Shown here in pieces: positions 1 through 6,600 of a stretch of 15,175 nucleotides of DNA. Within the stretch, counting starts at the first letter, position 1, and each line of letters opens with the position of its first letter. The notes under the pieces were generated by a model. That model worked only from the letters and a program-made list of their open reading frames with translations, was not told the origin of the DNA and did not search any database. The DNA is from DATEJJ01 sp039649115 (GTDB taxonomy: Bacteria > Actinomycetota > Actinomycetes > Mycobacteriales > Micromonosporaceae). The stretch lies in contig JBBWZQ010000257.1 of assembly GCA_039649115.1 (NCBI GenBank), forward strand, positions 1 through 15,175, in the 5' to 3' direction. The position numbers were made by a program, and so were the translations under genes.

Positions 1-45
1 AGGCCGGTGGCGTCGATGCGGTGACGGCCGGTAGGGTCACGGCTC

Positions 46-990
46 GTGCCGAAGACGTTGACCGCCCGGGATAGGGCTGCTGAGCTTGAGAAGGATGCGG
101 TCCGGTATCCGGAGGAGCGTGGCGAGATCCTTCTGGAGGCCGGCGAGGCGTGGAAGCAGGCAGGCGAACCGGACCGTGCCGTCGCGGTGTGGCGTGAGCT
201 GATCGCGGTCGGGGGCGAGGATGCCGGCTTCGCCCGGTACAGCCTGGCGGAGCTGTGTCTCGAGCAGGGTCGAGATGCCGAGGCGTGGGAGCATCTGCGG
301 GCGTTGGAGGACGGCCCGGCGGATGCGGGCCCGGCCGGGCTGGTGGCCGAGTTGTTGGCGGAGCGGGGTGAGGACGAGGCTGCTCTGCGATGGTTCGACC
401 GGGCGATCGGCGCGCTGAACGCGGATGAGATGGCGGCGATTGGCGAGCCCGGCGGTACTCCGTCGGTGCAGGCGCCGCTGTTCTTCGGCCGGCAGGACTG
501 CCGGCGCCGGCTGGGGTTGCCGGCCGACGAGTGGGACCGCATCGCGGAGCAGGCGGAGTGCAATCGCCTGGACTTCGTCCGGCTGCTGGAGCAGGCAGCC
601 AGCGCGAGCAAGCGTCAGGCGCCCGGGGACACCAGCATGCTGGTCTGGCAACGAGAGGAGCAGCGGCGGGCCGCTGCGCGGTGGCCGGCGGCGTTCCCGC
701 CCGAGATCCTCGGTCACCAGCCGCAGGTGGAACGGCGGCTGCACAAGATCGCCGAGGAGCAAGGTCTGACGAAGGTCACGCTGATCCTCGGATCGGTGGA
801 CGGGTTCGCGGCGTACCTGGACGAGACGGGTGGGGACCCGGCCGAAGAGAAGGTTCGCCTGGCGTACGCGGAGCGGGCGTACGCGCAGGGCCGGCACCTG
901 GTCTGGCCGCCCGGGCGTAACGAGCGGTGCTGGTGCGGCTCCGAGCGCAAGTACAAGAAGTGTTGCGGCGACCCGAGGTCCGTGTCCTGA
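46..990 (+). CDS. TPR-like protein with C-terminal SEC-C zinc-binding motif
   Basis: The 314-residue product ends in a clear SEC-C motif at residues 289-308 (PGRNERCWCG, then KYKKCCG). Cys295, Cys297 and Cys306/Cys307 form the CxC...CC zinc ligand set also found at the end of SecA. The first ~130 residues are Ala/Glu/Leu-rich helical repeats (EAGEAWKQAGEPDRAVAVW; LAELCLEQGRDAEAW) that look like tetratricopeptide repeats. The middle section has no motif I recognise. The start is a GTG with a weak GGTAGGG purine stretch about 9 bases upstream; no better in-frame start is visible. The gene converges on the next one with an 8-base gap, so any terminator would be shared. SEC-C proteins outside SecA are mostly uncharacterised; a role in protein-protein or ribosome/SecB contacts would be inference. 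The motif call is sure, the function is not. Confidence 0.85.
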   Translation: MPKTLTARDRAAELEKDAVRYPEERGEILLEAGEAWKQAGEPDRAVAVWRELIAVGGEDAGFARYSLAELCLEQGRDAEAWEHLRALEDGPADAGPAGLVAELLAERGEDEAALRWFDRAIGALNADEMAAIGEPGGTPSVQAPLFFGRQDCRRRLGLPADEWDRIAEQAECNRLDFVRLLEQAASASKRQAPGDTSMLVWQREEQRRAAARWPAAFPPEILGHQPQVERRLHKIAEEQGLTKVTLILGSVDGFAAYLDETGGDPAEEKVRLAYAERAYAQGRHLVWPPGRNERCWCGSERKYKKCCGDPRSVS

Positions 991-998
991 GCCAACAA

Positions 999-1607
999 CT
1001 ACCTGCTGTACCGGGAACGGGCGGGCAGGTGGTGCACGGCCACGTCGACTGGGGTCCAGGCGATACCGGGGATGCGGCGCAGCGGCGCGTACGGGTCGGC
1101 GGCCCACTGCCAGGCGGCGGCGAGGCTGGTGTCGATCTCGGCGCGTGCCGTGGTGTTGTCCGGTGGGCAGGCGTCCAGGGCGAGCTGGCGGAGCGCGGCG
1201 ACATCGCGCAGCTTGACGGTCACCGTCCAGCGTGTGCGGCAGGCGGTTGGCCCGGTCGGGTTCAAGTGGAGGTCGGTGGCGGGCATGCGCACGGCGTCGG
1301 CTTCGATGAGTGCCGACAGCCCGGCGGTGGGGTCGATGAGCCACCGCAGCGCCGCCAGCCAGTCTCGCCCGAGTTGCCGTCGTGTTTCCTGGTCGTCTTC
1401 GGCGTCGTCGACCTCCCCGATGACCAGGAGCGGGACCGTGTCGAATACACGGACGGCAGCCTGGCACAGCGCGGGCCGGTAGCGTAGCTGGATGTCGGCG
1501 GTGACGCTGCGGGTGTATGTCATACCCGCGCGGCCCTGCTCGCTGCGGGGTACCTGCGGCCGCCGTTGCGGCTCGGGCAGGTCGAACAGGGTCAGCTCGT
1601 CAGCCAT
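999..1607 (-). CDS. hypothetical protein, unknown family
   Basis: A 202-residue frame on the minus strand, with ATG at 1607 and stop TAG at 999-1001. I do not recognise a domain. The first ~28 residues are polar (MADELTLFDLPEP...), and the rest looks like a soluble alpha/beta protein rich in Ala, Arg and Asp, with a Trp-rich section near residues 84-90. No signal peptide or membrane segment is visible. An internal ATG at 1523 (residue 29, MTYTRSVTADIQLRYRP) is a reasonable alternative start, because the sequence before the first ATG has no good ribosome-binding site. Codon use matches the neighbours. It lies downstream of the 1702-2082 gene on the same strand, with a 94-base gap, and may be co-transcribed with it. 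That it is a real gene rests on uninterrupted length and composition, and on the alternative + strand readings giving low-complexity Arg/Ser-rich protein. Confidence 0.6.
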   Translation of the reverse strand: MADELTLFDLPEPQRRPQVPRSEQGRAGMTYTRSVTADIQLRYRPALCQAAVRVFDTVPLLVIGEVDDAEDDQETRRQLGRDWLAALRWLIDPTAGLSALIEADAVRMPATDLHLNPTGPTACRTRWTVTVKLRDVAALRQLALDACPPDNTTARAEIDTSLAAAWQWAADPYAPLRRIPGIAWTPVDVAVHHLPARSRYSR

Positions 1608-1701
1608 CCGGCGGCCGGTCGACGGCGAGGAACTCGTAGCACTGGTACTTACTCAACCCGACACTCCAGAAACGATAGACGGCGCCGCGTAGCTGCCGAG
1701 G

Positions 1702-2082
1702 CTACGTGTCCTGCAGCCACGACGGCCGCCAGCCAGCCGGCATGTCGTACGGATGCGGGTCCAGGCGGAGCCACCGGCGGTAGGCGGCGTGTAGCCAGGC
1801 GGCTACCGTGTCCGGCGGGAAGAACAGATCAACGATCGCGAGATCCTGCCGGGCGCCGTCGCGGCGGCACCTGACGACGATGCCCAGGCGCTCATCGCGG
1901 TAGTCGAACCCGACCACGTCGACGGGCATGCCCAGCACGGTTGCCGCCGCCGGCAGCCGGACCTCTTGGTTGAACACCTCGACGAACGCGGTCTGCGGCT
2001 CGTCGTCGCCGTACGCGTCGACTGTGATGGCGGCGACCAGCTGGTCGAGGTCGGCGACTGCGATGGGCTTGCGGCGGGCCAT
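1702..2082 (-). CDS. small conserved hypothetical protein (MARRKP family)
   Basis: A 126-residue acidic soluble protein starting at ATG 2082. A GGTAGG stretch about 8-10 bases upstream can serve as the ribosome-binding site. From memory, the opening (MARRKPIAVADLDQLV...TVDAYGDDEPQTAF) and the middle (VRLPAAATVLGMPVDVVGFD) resemble a common actinobacterial family of ~110-130 aa hypothetical proteins, sometimes labelled calcium-binding without experimental support. I see no EF-hand and would not use that name. No membrane segment or Cys pair is present. It begins 36 bases after the stop of the helicase remnant, on the same strand. It was therefore probably the downstream partner in a helicase operon and may now lack its original promoter. 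Confidence 0.7.
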   Translation of the reverse strand: MARRKPIAVADLDQLVAAITVDAYGDDEPQTAFVEVFNQEVRLPAAATVLGMPVDVVGFDYRDERLGIVVRCRRDGARQDLAIVDLFFPPDTVAAWLHAAYRRWLRLDPHPYDMPAGWRPSWLQDT

Positions 2083-2118
2083 CAGGGCAGCCTACCGGCC
2101 AAGTGATACGGATCCAGG

Positions 2119-2476
2119 TCAGGCCTTGGTGAACCCGAGCGTGCGGTAGCCGGGCATGCGCCGCGGCAGCGAGGCGGCCAGGATCGGGACCGCGTGGTCG
2201 TGGTAGTCGTGGACCTCGGCAGTGTCTTTGCCGGGGGCGGCGCGTACGACCCGGCCGGCACACTGGATGAGCAGGCCGTCGAAGGAAACCGGCGCGGCCA
2301 GGAACAGGGTGTCCAGCGCAGGCGCATCGAATCCCTCGCCGATGAACGGTGGCCAGGGCTTCGCTGATGTCGTTGACGATCTGAACGTTGCGGCCGTGGT
2401 CGGCGACAAGAGCGCGATGTGCCTCGGCGACGGCGCCCGGCGCAGCGACATCGAGCGTGTCGAAAGCGAAATGGTG
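2119..2476 (-). pseudogene. superfamily II DEAD/DEAH helicase remnant, C-terminal part with frame break and internal deletion
   Basis: Two adjoining minus-strand frames give pieces of one helicase C-terminal domain. From 2476 to about 2345 one frame reads FAFDTLDVAAPG, EAHRALVADHGRN and VNDISEALA, the stretch before helicase motif IV. From about 2345 to the stop at 2119 another frame reads GEGFDAPALDTLFLAAP (motif V) and then QCAGRVVR (motif VI, usually Q.xGRxxR), ending in GYRTLGFTKA. Intact relatives have roughly 100 residues between these blocks, so about 300 bases are missing as well as the frame being shifted. The N-terminal half (Walker A, DEAD box) is absent; homology stops at about 2476, where an MMPL remnant begins on the other strand. 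It cannot make a working helicase. It probably once preceded the 1702-2082 gene in an operon. Confidence 0.8.
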
Positions 2477-2708
2477 GCTGGCCACCGGCGACAACCAGCG
2501 CGCCGTGGCCGGCGGTCTGCAACACAGCGGCCGGATCATCACCAGCGCCGCGCTGCTGCTGTGCGTCGTGTTCGCCGGGTTCCTGGTCGCCGGGTTCGTC
2601 CCTGCTCAGGCCCTCGGCCTGGTCCTCGCCGTCGCCCTCGACGCCACCGTCGTGCGGCCGCTGCTGGTGCCTGCCGCCATGACGGTGGCCGGCCGGTACA
2701 ACTCGCAC
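2472..2708 (+). pseudogene. MMPL-family transporter remnant (C-terminal end only)
   Basis: The + strand frame across this stretch reads WLATGDNQRAVAGGLQHSGR, then IITSAALLLCVVFAGF, then ALGLVLAVALDATVVRPLLV and PAAMTVAGRYN. This is the characteristic final transmembrane part of MMPL/RND-type exporters (GDN.RAV..GL..SGR..T..ALLL.VVF; LDAT.VR.LLVPA.M...GR.N). Two hydrophobic segments remain of the usual twelve. Nothing MMPL-like lies upstream, because the sequence there is helicase in the opposite direction. After the GRYN motif the usual WWAP ending is missing and the frame runs on in low-complexity sequence to a stop at 2823-2825. The fragment cannot transport. It lies antisense to the tail of the signal peptidase frame, which makes that tail suspect. 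Confidence 0.78.
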
Positions 2709-3409
2709 TCGGTACCCGACGCCCGCCACGGCACCGCCGCCCCCGCGCGGCCGTCGGCGCGCCGGTCGCCCGGTACCTGTCCGGCCAGGGCGCCCGCCCC
2801 CGCGGGTGGCTCGACCGCCGGATGACCTGGATCTGGGTCCGCGCCGGTGGCCGCGCCGCCGCCCAGGGTCAGCGTGCCGGTCTGGAATGCGGTGCCGTCG
2901 CTCGGGCCGCGCATGCGTCGGCCGCTGGAGGAGGCACGACGGACCGGTAACCTCGTGCGGCGCAACGGCCGGAGCCCGACGCCAAGCAGGCGCTCGGCCG
3001 GGATGTAGCCGATCTGTCGCGAGTCGAAGCTGTGCGCGCCGTTGTCGCCGAGGACAACGAGGCAGCCGGGCGGCACCCGGTCCCCGGTCAGCTGTGTCCC
3101 TGTCAGCGCTGCGGGTATCCGGTTTCCGGGTACCGCGACCGCTCGCTTGATCAGCAGTTCCCGGTCGTCCGGGAGCCGCCGGACCGGCGGGCGGGTCCAC
3201 GCGGTACCGGCGTCCGGGCGTTCCAGTACCACGACGTCGCCCGGCCGCACGCCGGCCAGTGTGGCCCGTCGCATGATCAGCCGGTCGCCCGGCTGGAGAG
3301 CGGGCTGCATGCTGATGCCCCGGACGGTGGCCAGGAAGATCCGGCGGCGCAGCAGGTGCACCGCGCCTGCGCCGGACGCGAGCGCGACCAGGAACGCGAG
3401 GGCGGTCAT
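2606..3409 (-). CDS. S26-family signal peptidase I, last gene of the cysteine-rich peptide operon
   Basis: Type I signal peptidases cut secreted proteins after small residues at -3 and -1, using a Ser/Lys dyad on the outer membrane face. Here residues 2-20 form one membrane anchor. The nucleophile motif GISMQPALQPGD places Ser33, LLIKRAVAVPGN places the general base Lys88, and GDN (121-123) with SFDSRQIGYIP is the conserved box E. Homology ends near residue 151 (RLLGVGLRPLRR, about base 2957). The frame runs on to 267 residues through Pro/Arg/Gly-rich sequence antisense to the MMPL remnant, so residues ~152-267 are probably read-through created by rearrangement. The family is often ~130-170 aa in this kind of setting. 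The ATG follows the exporter's TAG directly (TAGATG), showing coupling. I infer that it trims the two Cys-rich peptides made by the same operon, whose V-x-A sites fit its specificity. Confidence 0.85.
   Translation of the reverse strand: MTALAFLVALASGAGAVHLLRRRIFLATVRGISMQPALQPGDRLIMRRATLAGVRPGDVVVLERPDAGTAWTRPPVRRLPDDRELLIKRAVAVPGNRIPAALTGTQLTGDRVPPGCLVVLGDNGAHSFDSRQIGYIPAERLLGVGLRPLRRTRLPVRRASSSGRRMRGPSDGTAFQTGTLTLGGGAATGADPDPGHPAVEPPAGAGALAGQVPGDRRADGRAGAAVPWRASGTECELYRPATVMAAGTSSGRTTVASRATARTRPRA
2709..2950. other. low-information stretch between the MMPL remnant and the signal peptidase core
   Basis: Both strands are open here, but the translations are Pro/Arg/Ala/Gly-rich. No ribosome-binding site, repeat or recognisable domain is visible. 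On the minus strand it is read as the doubtful tail of the signal peptidase. It probably contains the breakpoint that removed that gene's original stop. Confidence 0.4.
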
Positions 3410-5296
3410 CTAGCCACCCGCGGGTGCCATGGCGCCCGCCGCCGGGGAGTCCGCTCGGTATCCGCGCGCCTGCAGGGCGAACATCCGGGCGTACTGGCCG
3501 GCGCGCGCCATCAGCTCGGCGTGGTTGCCTTGTTCGGCGACCACGCCGTCGCGCAGAACGACGATCTGGTCGGCGTCCCGCACCGCGCTGAGCCGGTGCG
3601 AGATGAGCACGGTGGTCCGCCCCGCGCGGTGGCGCCGCAGCCGGGTGTGGATGTCGTACTCGGCCTCGGCGTCCAGCCCGGCGCTGGGCTCGTCGAGTAC
3701 CAGCAGGTCCGCCCGGTCGCGCAGGAACGCCCGGGCCAGCGCGACGCGCTGCCACTGGCCGCCGGACAGCAGCACGCCGGTCGTCGGGTCGGTGCGGTCG
3801 GTGTGGTCGGTAAAGGTGCGGGTCAGCAGCGTCTCGTACCCCTGGGGCAGTGCCGTCACGACGGCGTCGACGCGGGCCCGATCGGCGGCGGCGGCGATGC
3901 GGTCGAGATCGTCGAGCGCGGCGAGATCGCCGACCCCGATGTTCTCCCGTGCGCTCAGGTCGTAGGTCATGAAGTCCTGGAACACCGCGCCGATCCGGGC
4001 GCGGAGGTCGGCGACGGCCAGGTCGCGCAGGTCGAGACCGTCCCACCGGATCGACCCGCGGGTGGGATCGTAGAACCGGCACAGCAGCTTCACGAGCGTG
4101 CTCTTGCCGGCACCGTTGCCACCCACCAGCGCGACCGCGGTGCCGCACGGGATCGCCAGGTCCACCCCGCGCAGCACCCACGGATGCCCTGCGGAGTAGC
4201 GGAACCATACGTCGTGGAGCTCGATCGCGTGCCGCAGCGGGCGTACCGCCGCGGGTGCCGGCGGCACCGGCAGATCCGGACCGGCCTGCACCACGGCGCG
4301 GTAGTGACCGAACATGAGCAGGTTGTGGTACCCGACGGCGGTGTCGCGGACCATCGTGGTGAGCGCGGCCTGGGTACCCGCGACGGCGGCCACGAAGACC
4401 GACACGTCGCCGACGGTCAGCGCCCCGGAGCGCGCTGCGGCGATCGCCCATACCAGGCCGGCGCCGGTGGTCAGCGCGCCGAGCGTGCTCAGCGCTCCCT
4501 GGGTGAGCAGTTCCCGCCGGTCCAGCCGGCGGTTGGCGTCGTGGATCGCGGACAGCTCGCGCATCATCCGCAGCCGGAAGAACTCGCCCAGCCCGAACAG
4601 CCGCACCTCCATCGCCGCTCGAACGTCGCTGAGCAGGTGGGCGTAGAAGATCTCCCGCCGCATCGCGTGTCCGGTGCGCCACATCAGGTCCGCCCGGCGG
4701 CGGCTGATCGCGAACTCGGCACGCAGCGTCGGTACCGCCGCCGCGACCACCACCGCGGCCATCCACGGGCCGATGGCCACCAGCGTGCCGAGGAAGCCGG
4801 CCATGGTGATCGCCCCCTGGCCCAGGCTGAGCCCGGCACGCACCAACTGGCCCGGAGCGCCACGGCCGGACTGCCCGGCCAGTTGCAACCGGTCCTGGAA
4901 CTGCGGGTCTTCGAACCTCACCAGCCCTACGAACCGGTTGAGCGCCCGGTAGAGCCCGCCGTCGGCGGCCATGGTGACCGACCGGCCCAATTGGTTCTGG
5001 GCGTACCGCCCGGCGAGGTTCACCGCGGCGCTCACCACGCCCAGCACGCCGAGCAGGACGGCCAGCACGAGGACTGTGCCGCCGGCCGACCGCCGGTTGA
5101 GCCCGTCCAGGATCAGTTTGGTGGCCCAGGCGGTCAGTACCGGCAGGACGCCCGCCAGCACGCTGGCGCCGAGCTGGCTGAGCAGCGCGGCGGGTCCGGC
5201 GCGCCAGGCCAGCATGGCGGCGGCGCGCAGCTGGCCGGCGTGTTCGGTGGCGGCGCCGAGCCGGCCGGGGTCGCGGGTCGCGGGTCCGCGGGTCAC
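3410..5296 (-). CDS. ABC exporter (membrane and ATPase domains fused), probable peptide exporter
   Basis: This 628-residue protein is a half-size ABC exporter. The N-terminal ~330 residues carry about six hydrophobic segments (for example AALLSQLGASVLAGVLPVL and VLVLAVLLGVLGVVSAAV). The ATPase domain has Walker A GGNGAGKST near residue 391, Q-loop FQDF, signature LSGGQ near 509, Walker B LLVLDEPSAGLD near 530 and switch His in ISHR. All catalytic residues are present. There is no N-terminal C39 peptidase domain, so leader removal must be done elsewhere; the adjacent signal peptidase is the obvious candidate. The start is GTG at 5296, overlapping the thioredoxin gene's TGA in a GTGA arrangement. 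An open frame extends farther upstream, but that part is Arg/Gly-rich shadow of the thioredoxin gene. The likely substrates are the two Cys-rich peptides (inference from the operon). Confidence 0.92.
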   Translation of the reverse strand: MTRGPATRDPGRLGAATEHAGQLRAAAMLAWRAGPAALLSQLGASVLAGVLPVLTAWATKLILDGLNRRSAGGTVLVLAVLLGVLGVVSAAVNLAGRYAQNQLGRSVTMAADGGLYRALNRFVGLVRFEDPQFQDRLQLAGQSGRGAPGQLVRAGLSLGQGAITMAGFLGTLVAIGPWMAAVVVAAAVPTLRAEFAISRRRADLMWRTGHAMRREIFYAHLLSDVRAAMEVRLFGLGEFFRLRMMRELSAIHDANRRLDRRELLTQGALSTLGALTTGAGLVWAIAAARSGALTVGDVSVFVAAVAGTQAALTTMVRDTAVGYHNLLMFGHYRAVVQAGPDLPVPPAPAAVRPLRHAIELHDVWFRYSAGHPWVLRGVDLAIPCGTAVALVGGNGAGKSTLVKLLCRFYDPTRGSIRWDGLDLRDLAVADLRARIGAVFQDFMTYDLSARENIGVGDLAALDDLDRIAAAADRARVDAVVTALPQGYETLLTRTFTDHTDRTDPTTGVLLSGGQWQRVALARAFLRDRADLLVLDEPSAGLDAEAEYDIHTRLRRHRAGRTTVLISHRLSAVRDADQIVVLRDGVVAEQGNHAELMARAGQYARMFALQARGYRADSPAAGAMAPAGG

Positions 5297-5844
5297 GATG
5301 TACGGCTGACGGACAGCTCGCCGGGCAGCCGGAAGCCGGCCACGCTGACCCGGCCGGCGCTGTTGAGCCGGCAGATCGCCGGGAACCCGCGGACTCCGAA
5401 CGCGGCGCCGGCGGTTCCCGGCCCGGTTCCCTGTTCCAGCACGACCCGGGCGACGGGTTCGAGTTCGGCGCGCAGATCGGCGACGTCCCGCTCGTCCCCG
5501 ACCAGTACCGCCAGCACCCGGCCGCGACCGCCCGGCATCGCCGCGGCCCGTTCGGCGAACCGCGGCGCCTGCTCCCGGCACGGTGCGCAGTGCGGGGAGA
5601 AGAACCCGATGAGCTGTTCGCCGGCGAGCAGGTCGCGCGACACCGGTTCGCCGTCCGTGGTGAGGGCGACGAACTCGGCCGGGATCTCACCGACGCCCAG
5701 CATGACCTCGGGTGCGGTGGCCGGCCGGCTGCCGCCGATAAGCTCGGTGTGCTGCCGCAGCCGCCGGATGACGCCGCAGGTCAGCACCAGATTCAGCGTG
5801 GCCACGGCGCCGATGAGCACGACCGCGGCGAGAACATAGGACAC
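5293..5844 (-). CDS. membrane-anchored TlpA/MauD-like thioredoxin-fold protein
   Basis: The 183-residue product has an N-terminal membrane segment (residues 2-24, YVLAAVVLIGAVATLNLVL) and then a thioredoxin-like fold. The active site is FFSPHCAPC (Cys86, Cys89) and the cis-proline loop is GFPAI (Pro155), so the catalytic parts are intact. MauD, a thioredoxin-like partner of MauE, is needed for disulfide formation in the methylamine dehydrogenase small subunit; a similar oxidase or isomerase role is inferred here. The domain should face outside. The GTG start at 5844 is chosen because AGGAG lies five bases upstream, overlapping the TAG of the preceding MauE-like gene, and because it places the membrane segment at the N-terminus. 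It overlaps the exporter gene by four bases. A reductive role, like TlpA in cytochrome c maturation, cannot be excluded, but no cytochrome genes are nearby. Confidence 0.88.
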   Translation of the reverse strand: MSYVLAAVVLIGAVATLNLVLTCGVIRRLRQHTELIGGSRPATAPEVMLGVGEIPAEFVALTTDGEPVSRDLLAGEQLIGFFSPHCAPCREQAPRFAERAAAMPGGRGRVLAVLVGDERDVADLRAELEPVARVVLEQGTGPGTAGAAFGVRGFPAICRLNSAGRVSVAGFRLPGELSVSRTS

Positions 5845-5852
5845 GTTCGCTC

Positions 5853-6371
5853 CTAGCCCGTTCCGGAGAACAGATCGACGACTTCGTCGAACTTGATGAA
5901 TATCAGGGCACCGATCAGTCCGGCGCCCGCCGCGATCATCGCGCCGGCGGCGGCCGCTGACCCGGTCGTCATCGCCTGGCCGGTGAGCCCGCCGGCCACC
6001 ACGGCGAGCAGAACTCCGTTGCGCACCAGGTGCCGGTAGCCCATCGTGGCGCCGGCCGCGCCGAAGCACCGGCACGGTACGCGCCGGCCACTGTGGACAG
6101 TCGCGCCGATGGCCGCAGTGGCCAGCAGCAACAGGGCTCCGGCCAGGGCGAAGCCGGCGAGCGGCGCGGCCACCAGTAGCGGCGCGACCATCGCCTCGCC
6201 CGCCACGAACGCCCCGGCCGCCGGCCGTGCCAGGCCGGGCGGCAGCGGCAGCGGCAGCCGGATCGACCCGGCGAACTCGCCGAACCCGACCCGGCCGGGC
6301 AGCTTGCCGACCGCCGCGGCCAGGAAGACGAGCCCGACCAGGCACCGGCCGGCGACCAGGGCGTACCACAT
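5853..6371 (-). CDS. MauE/DoxX-family redox membrane protein
   Basis: The 172-residue product has about four to five hydrophobic segments: GRCLVGLVFLAAAVGKLPG at the start, the stretch near residues 55-90, one after residue 115 and one near 145-160. A CxC pair, PCRCFG (Cys100, Cys102), follows the second block. C-x-C-F-G is the hallmark of MauE and related DoxX-like proteins, which pass electrons across the membrane for disulfide formation. The start is ATG at 6371, whose A is the last base of the stop codon of the upstream peptide gene (TGATG). The longer frame beginning at 6401 would overlap that gene by 31 bases and is less likely. With the next gene's thioredoxin domain it forms a MauE/MauD-like pair, plausibly serving the cysteine-rich peptides encoded just before it. 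The family call is strong; the substrate is inferred. Confidence 0.88.
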   Translation of the reverse strand: MWYALVAGRCLVGLVFLAAAVGKLPGRVGFGEFAGSIRLPLPLPPGLARPAAGAFVAGEAMVAPLLVAAPLAGFALAGALLLLATAAIGATVHSGRRVPCRCFGAAGATMGYRHLVRNGVLLAVVAGGLTGQAMTTGSAAAAGAMIAAGAGLIGALIFIKFDEVVDLFSGTG

Positions 6372-6583
6372 CAGAGGCAGCGGATCTGCGATGCGAAGCA
6401 CGGCTCACATTTGACGTCGCACGTCGATTGGACCGTGCACCAGCGGTAGTACACGAGGTTCGAGGTCCAGTTGCAGTAGCACTCCTCGTAGTACCGCTCG
6501 GTCGGGCAGCCGGCGACGACCCCGACCCTCGGTACGACGAGACTCATGACCCGGTCGAGTAGCGCATTCACTGTGGTCGCCAT
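6371..6583 (-). CDS. cysteine-rich precursor peptide B (70 aa, leader plus 8-Cys core)
   Basis: A 70-residue peptide with a 24-residue leader (MATTVNALLDRVMSL, then VVPRVGVVA) and a predicted 46-residue core starting GCPTERYYEE. The core has eight cysteines (core positions 2, 11, 13, 25, 31, 35, 38 and 45), enough for four disulfides, with six Tyr, two Trp and one Phe. The leader aligns without gaps to that of the sister peptide at 6589-6807. It ends V-V-A before Gly, a signal-peptidase-type site. The ATG at 6583 is preceded by GGTGAAG at a spacing of eight bases, and that site overlaps the stop of the sister gene. An upstream ATG at 6667 would add 28 residues lying inside the sister gene and break the leader match. 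Its stop overlaps the MauE-like start. It resembles no family I can name; activity is unknown. Confidence 0.85.
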   Translation of the reverse strand: MATTVNALLDRVMSLVVPRVGVVAGCPTERYYEECYCNWTSNLVYYRWCTVQSTCDVKCEPCFASQIRCL

Positions 6584-6600
6584 GTCAGCTACTTCACCGC
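6583..6600 (-). promoter_or_regulatory. ribosome-binding site of peptide B overlapping the stop of peptide A
   Basis: On the minus strand the bases read GGTGAAGTAGCTGAC and then ATG. GGTGAAG is a good Shine-Dalgarno match at eight bases from the start codon, and the TAG inside it is the stop of peptide A. Ribosomes finishing A would unmask or reuse this site, so the two peptides are likely made in linked amounts. Confidence 0.7.

Noticed and set aside
37..1467. Minus-strand open frame of 476 codons over the SEC-C gene
   Set aside because: Arg/Pro/His-rich shadow; the + strand frame 46-990 has the SEC-C motif and normal composition.
2082..5690. Very long minus-strand open frame (1202 codons) across the exporter and signal peptidase genes
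   Set aside because: Its translation is Arg/Pro/Gly-rich low-complexity protein, out of frame with the clear ABC exporter and S26 motifs. GC-rich DNA has few stops, so such shadows are expected.
3032..5839. Long + strand open frame (935 codons) antisense to the operon
   Set aside because: Composition is Gln/His/Arg/Gly-rich with no domain, and it is exactly antisense to genes with intact catalytic motifs.
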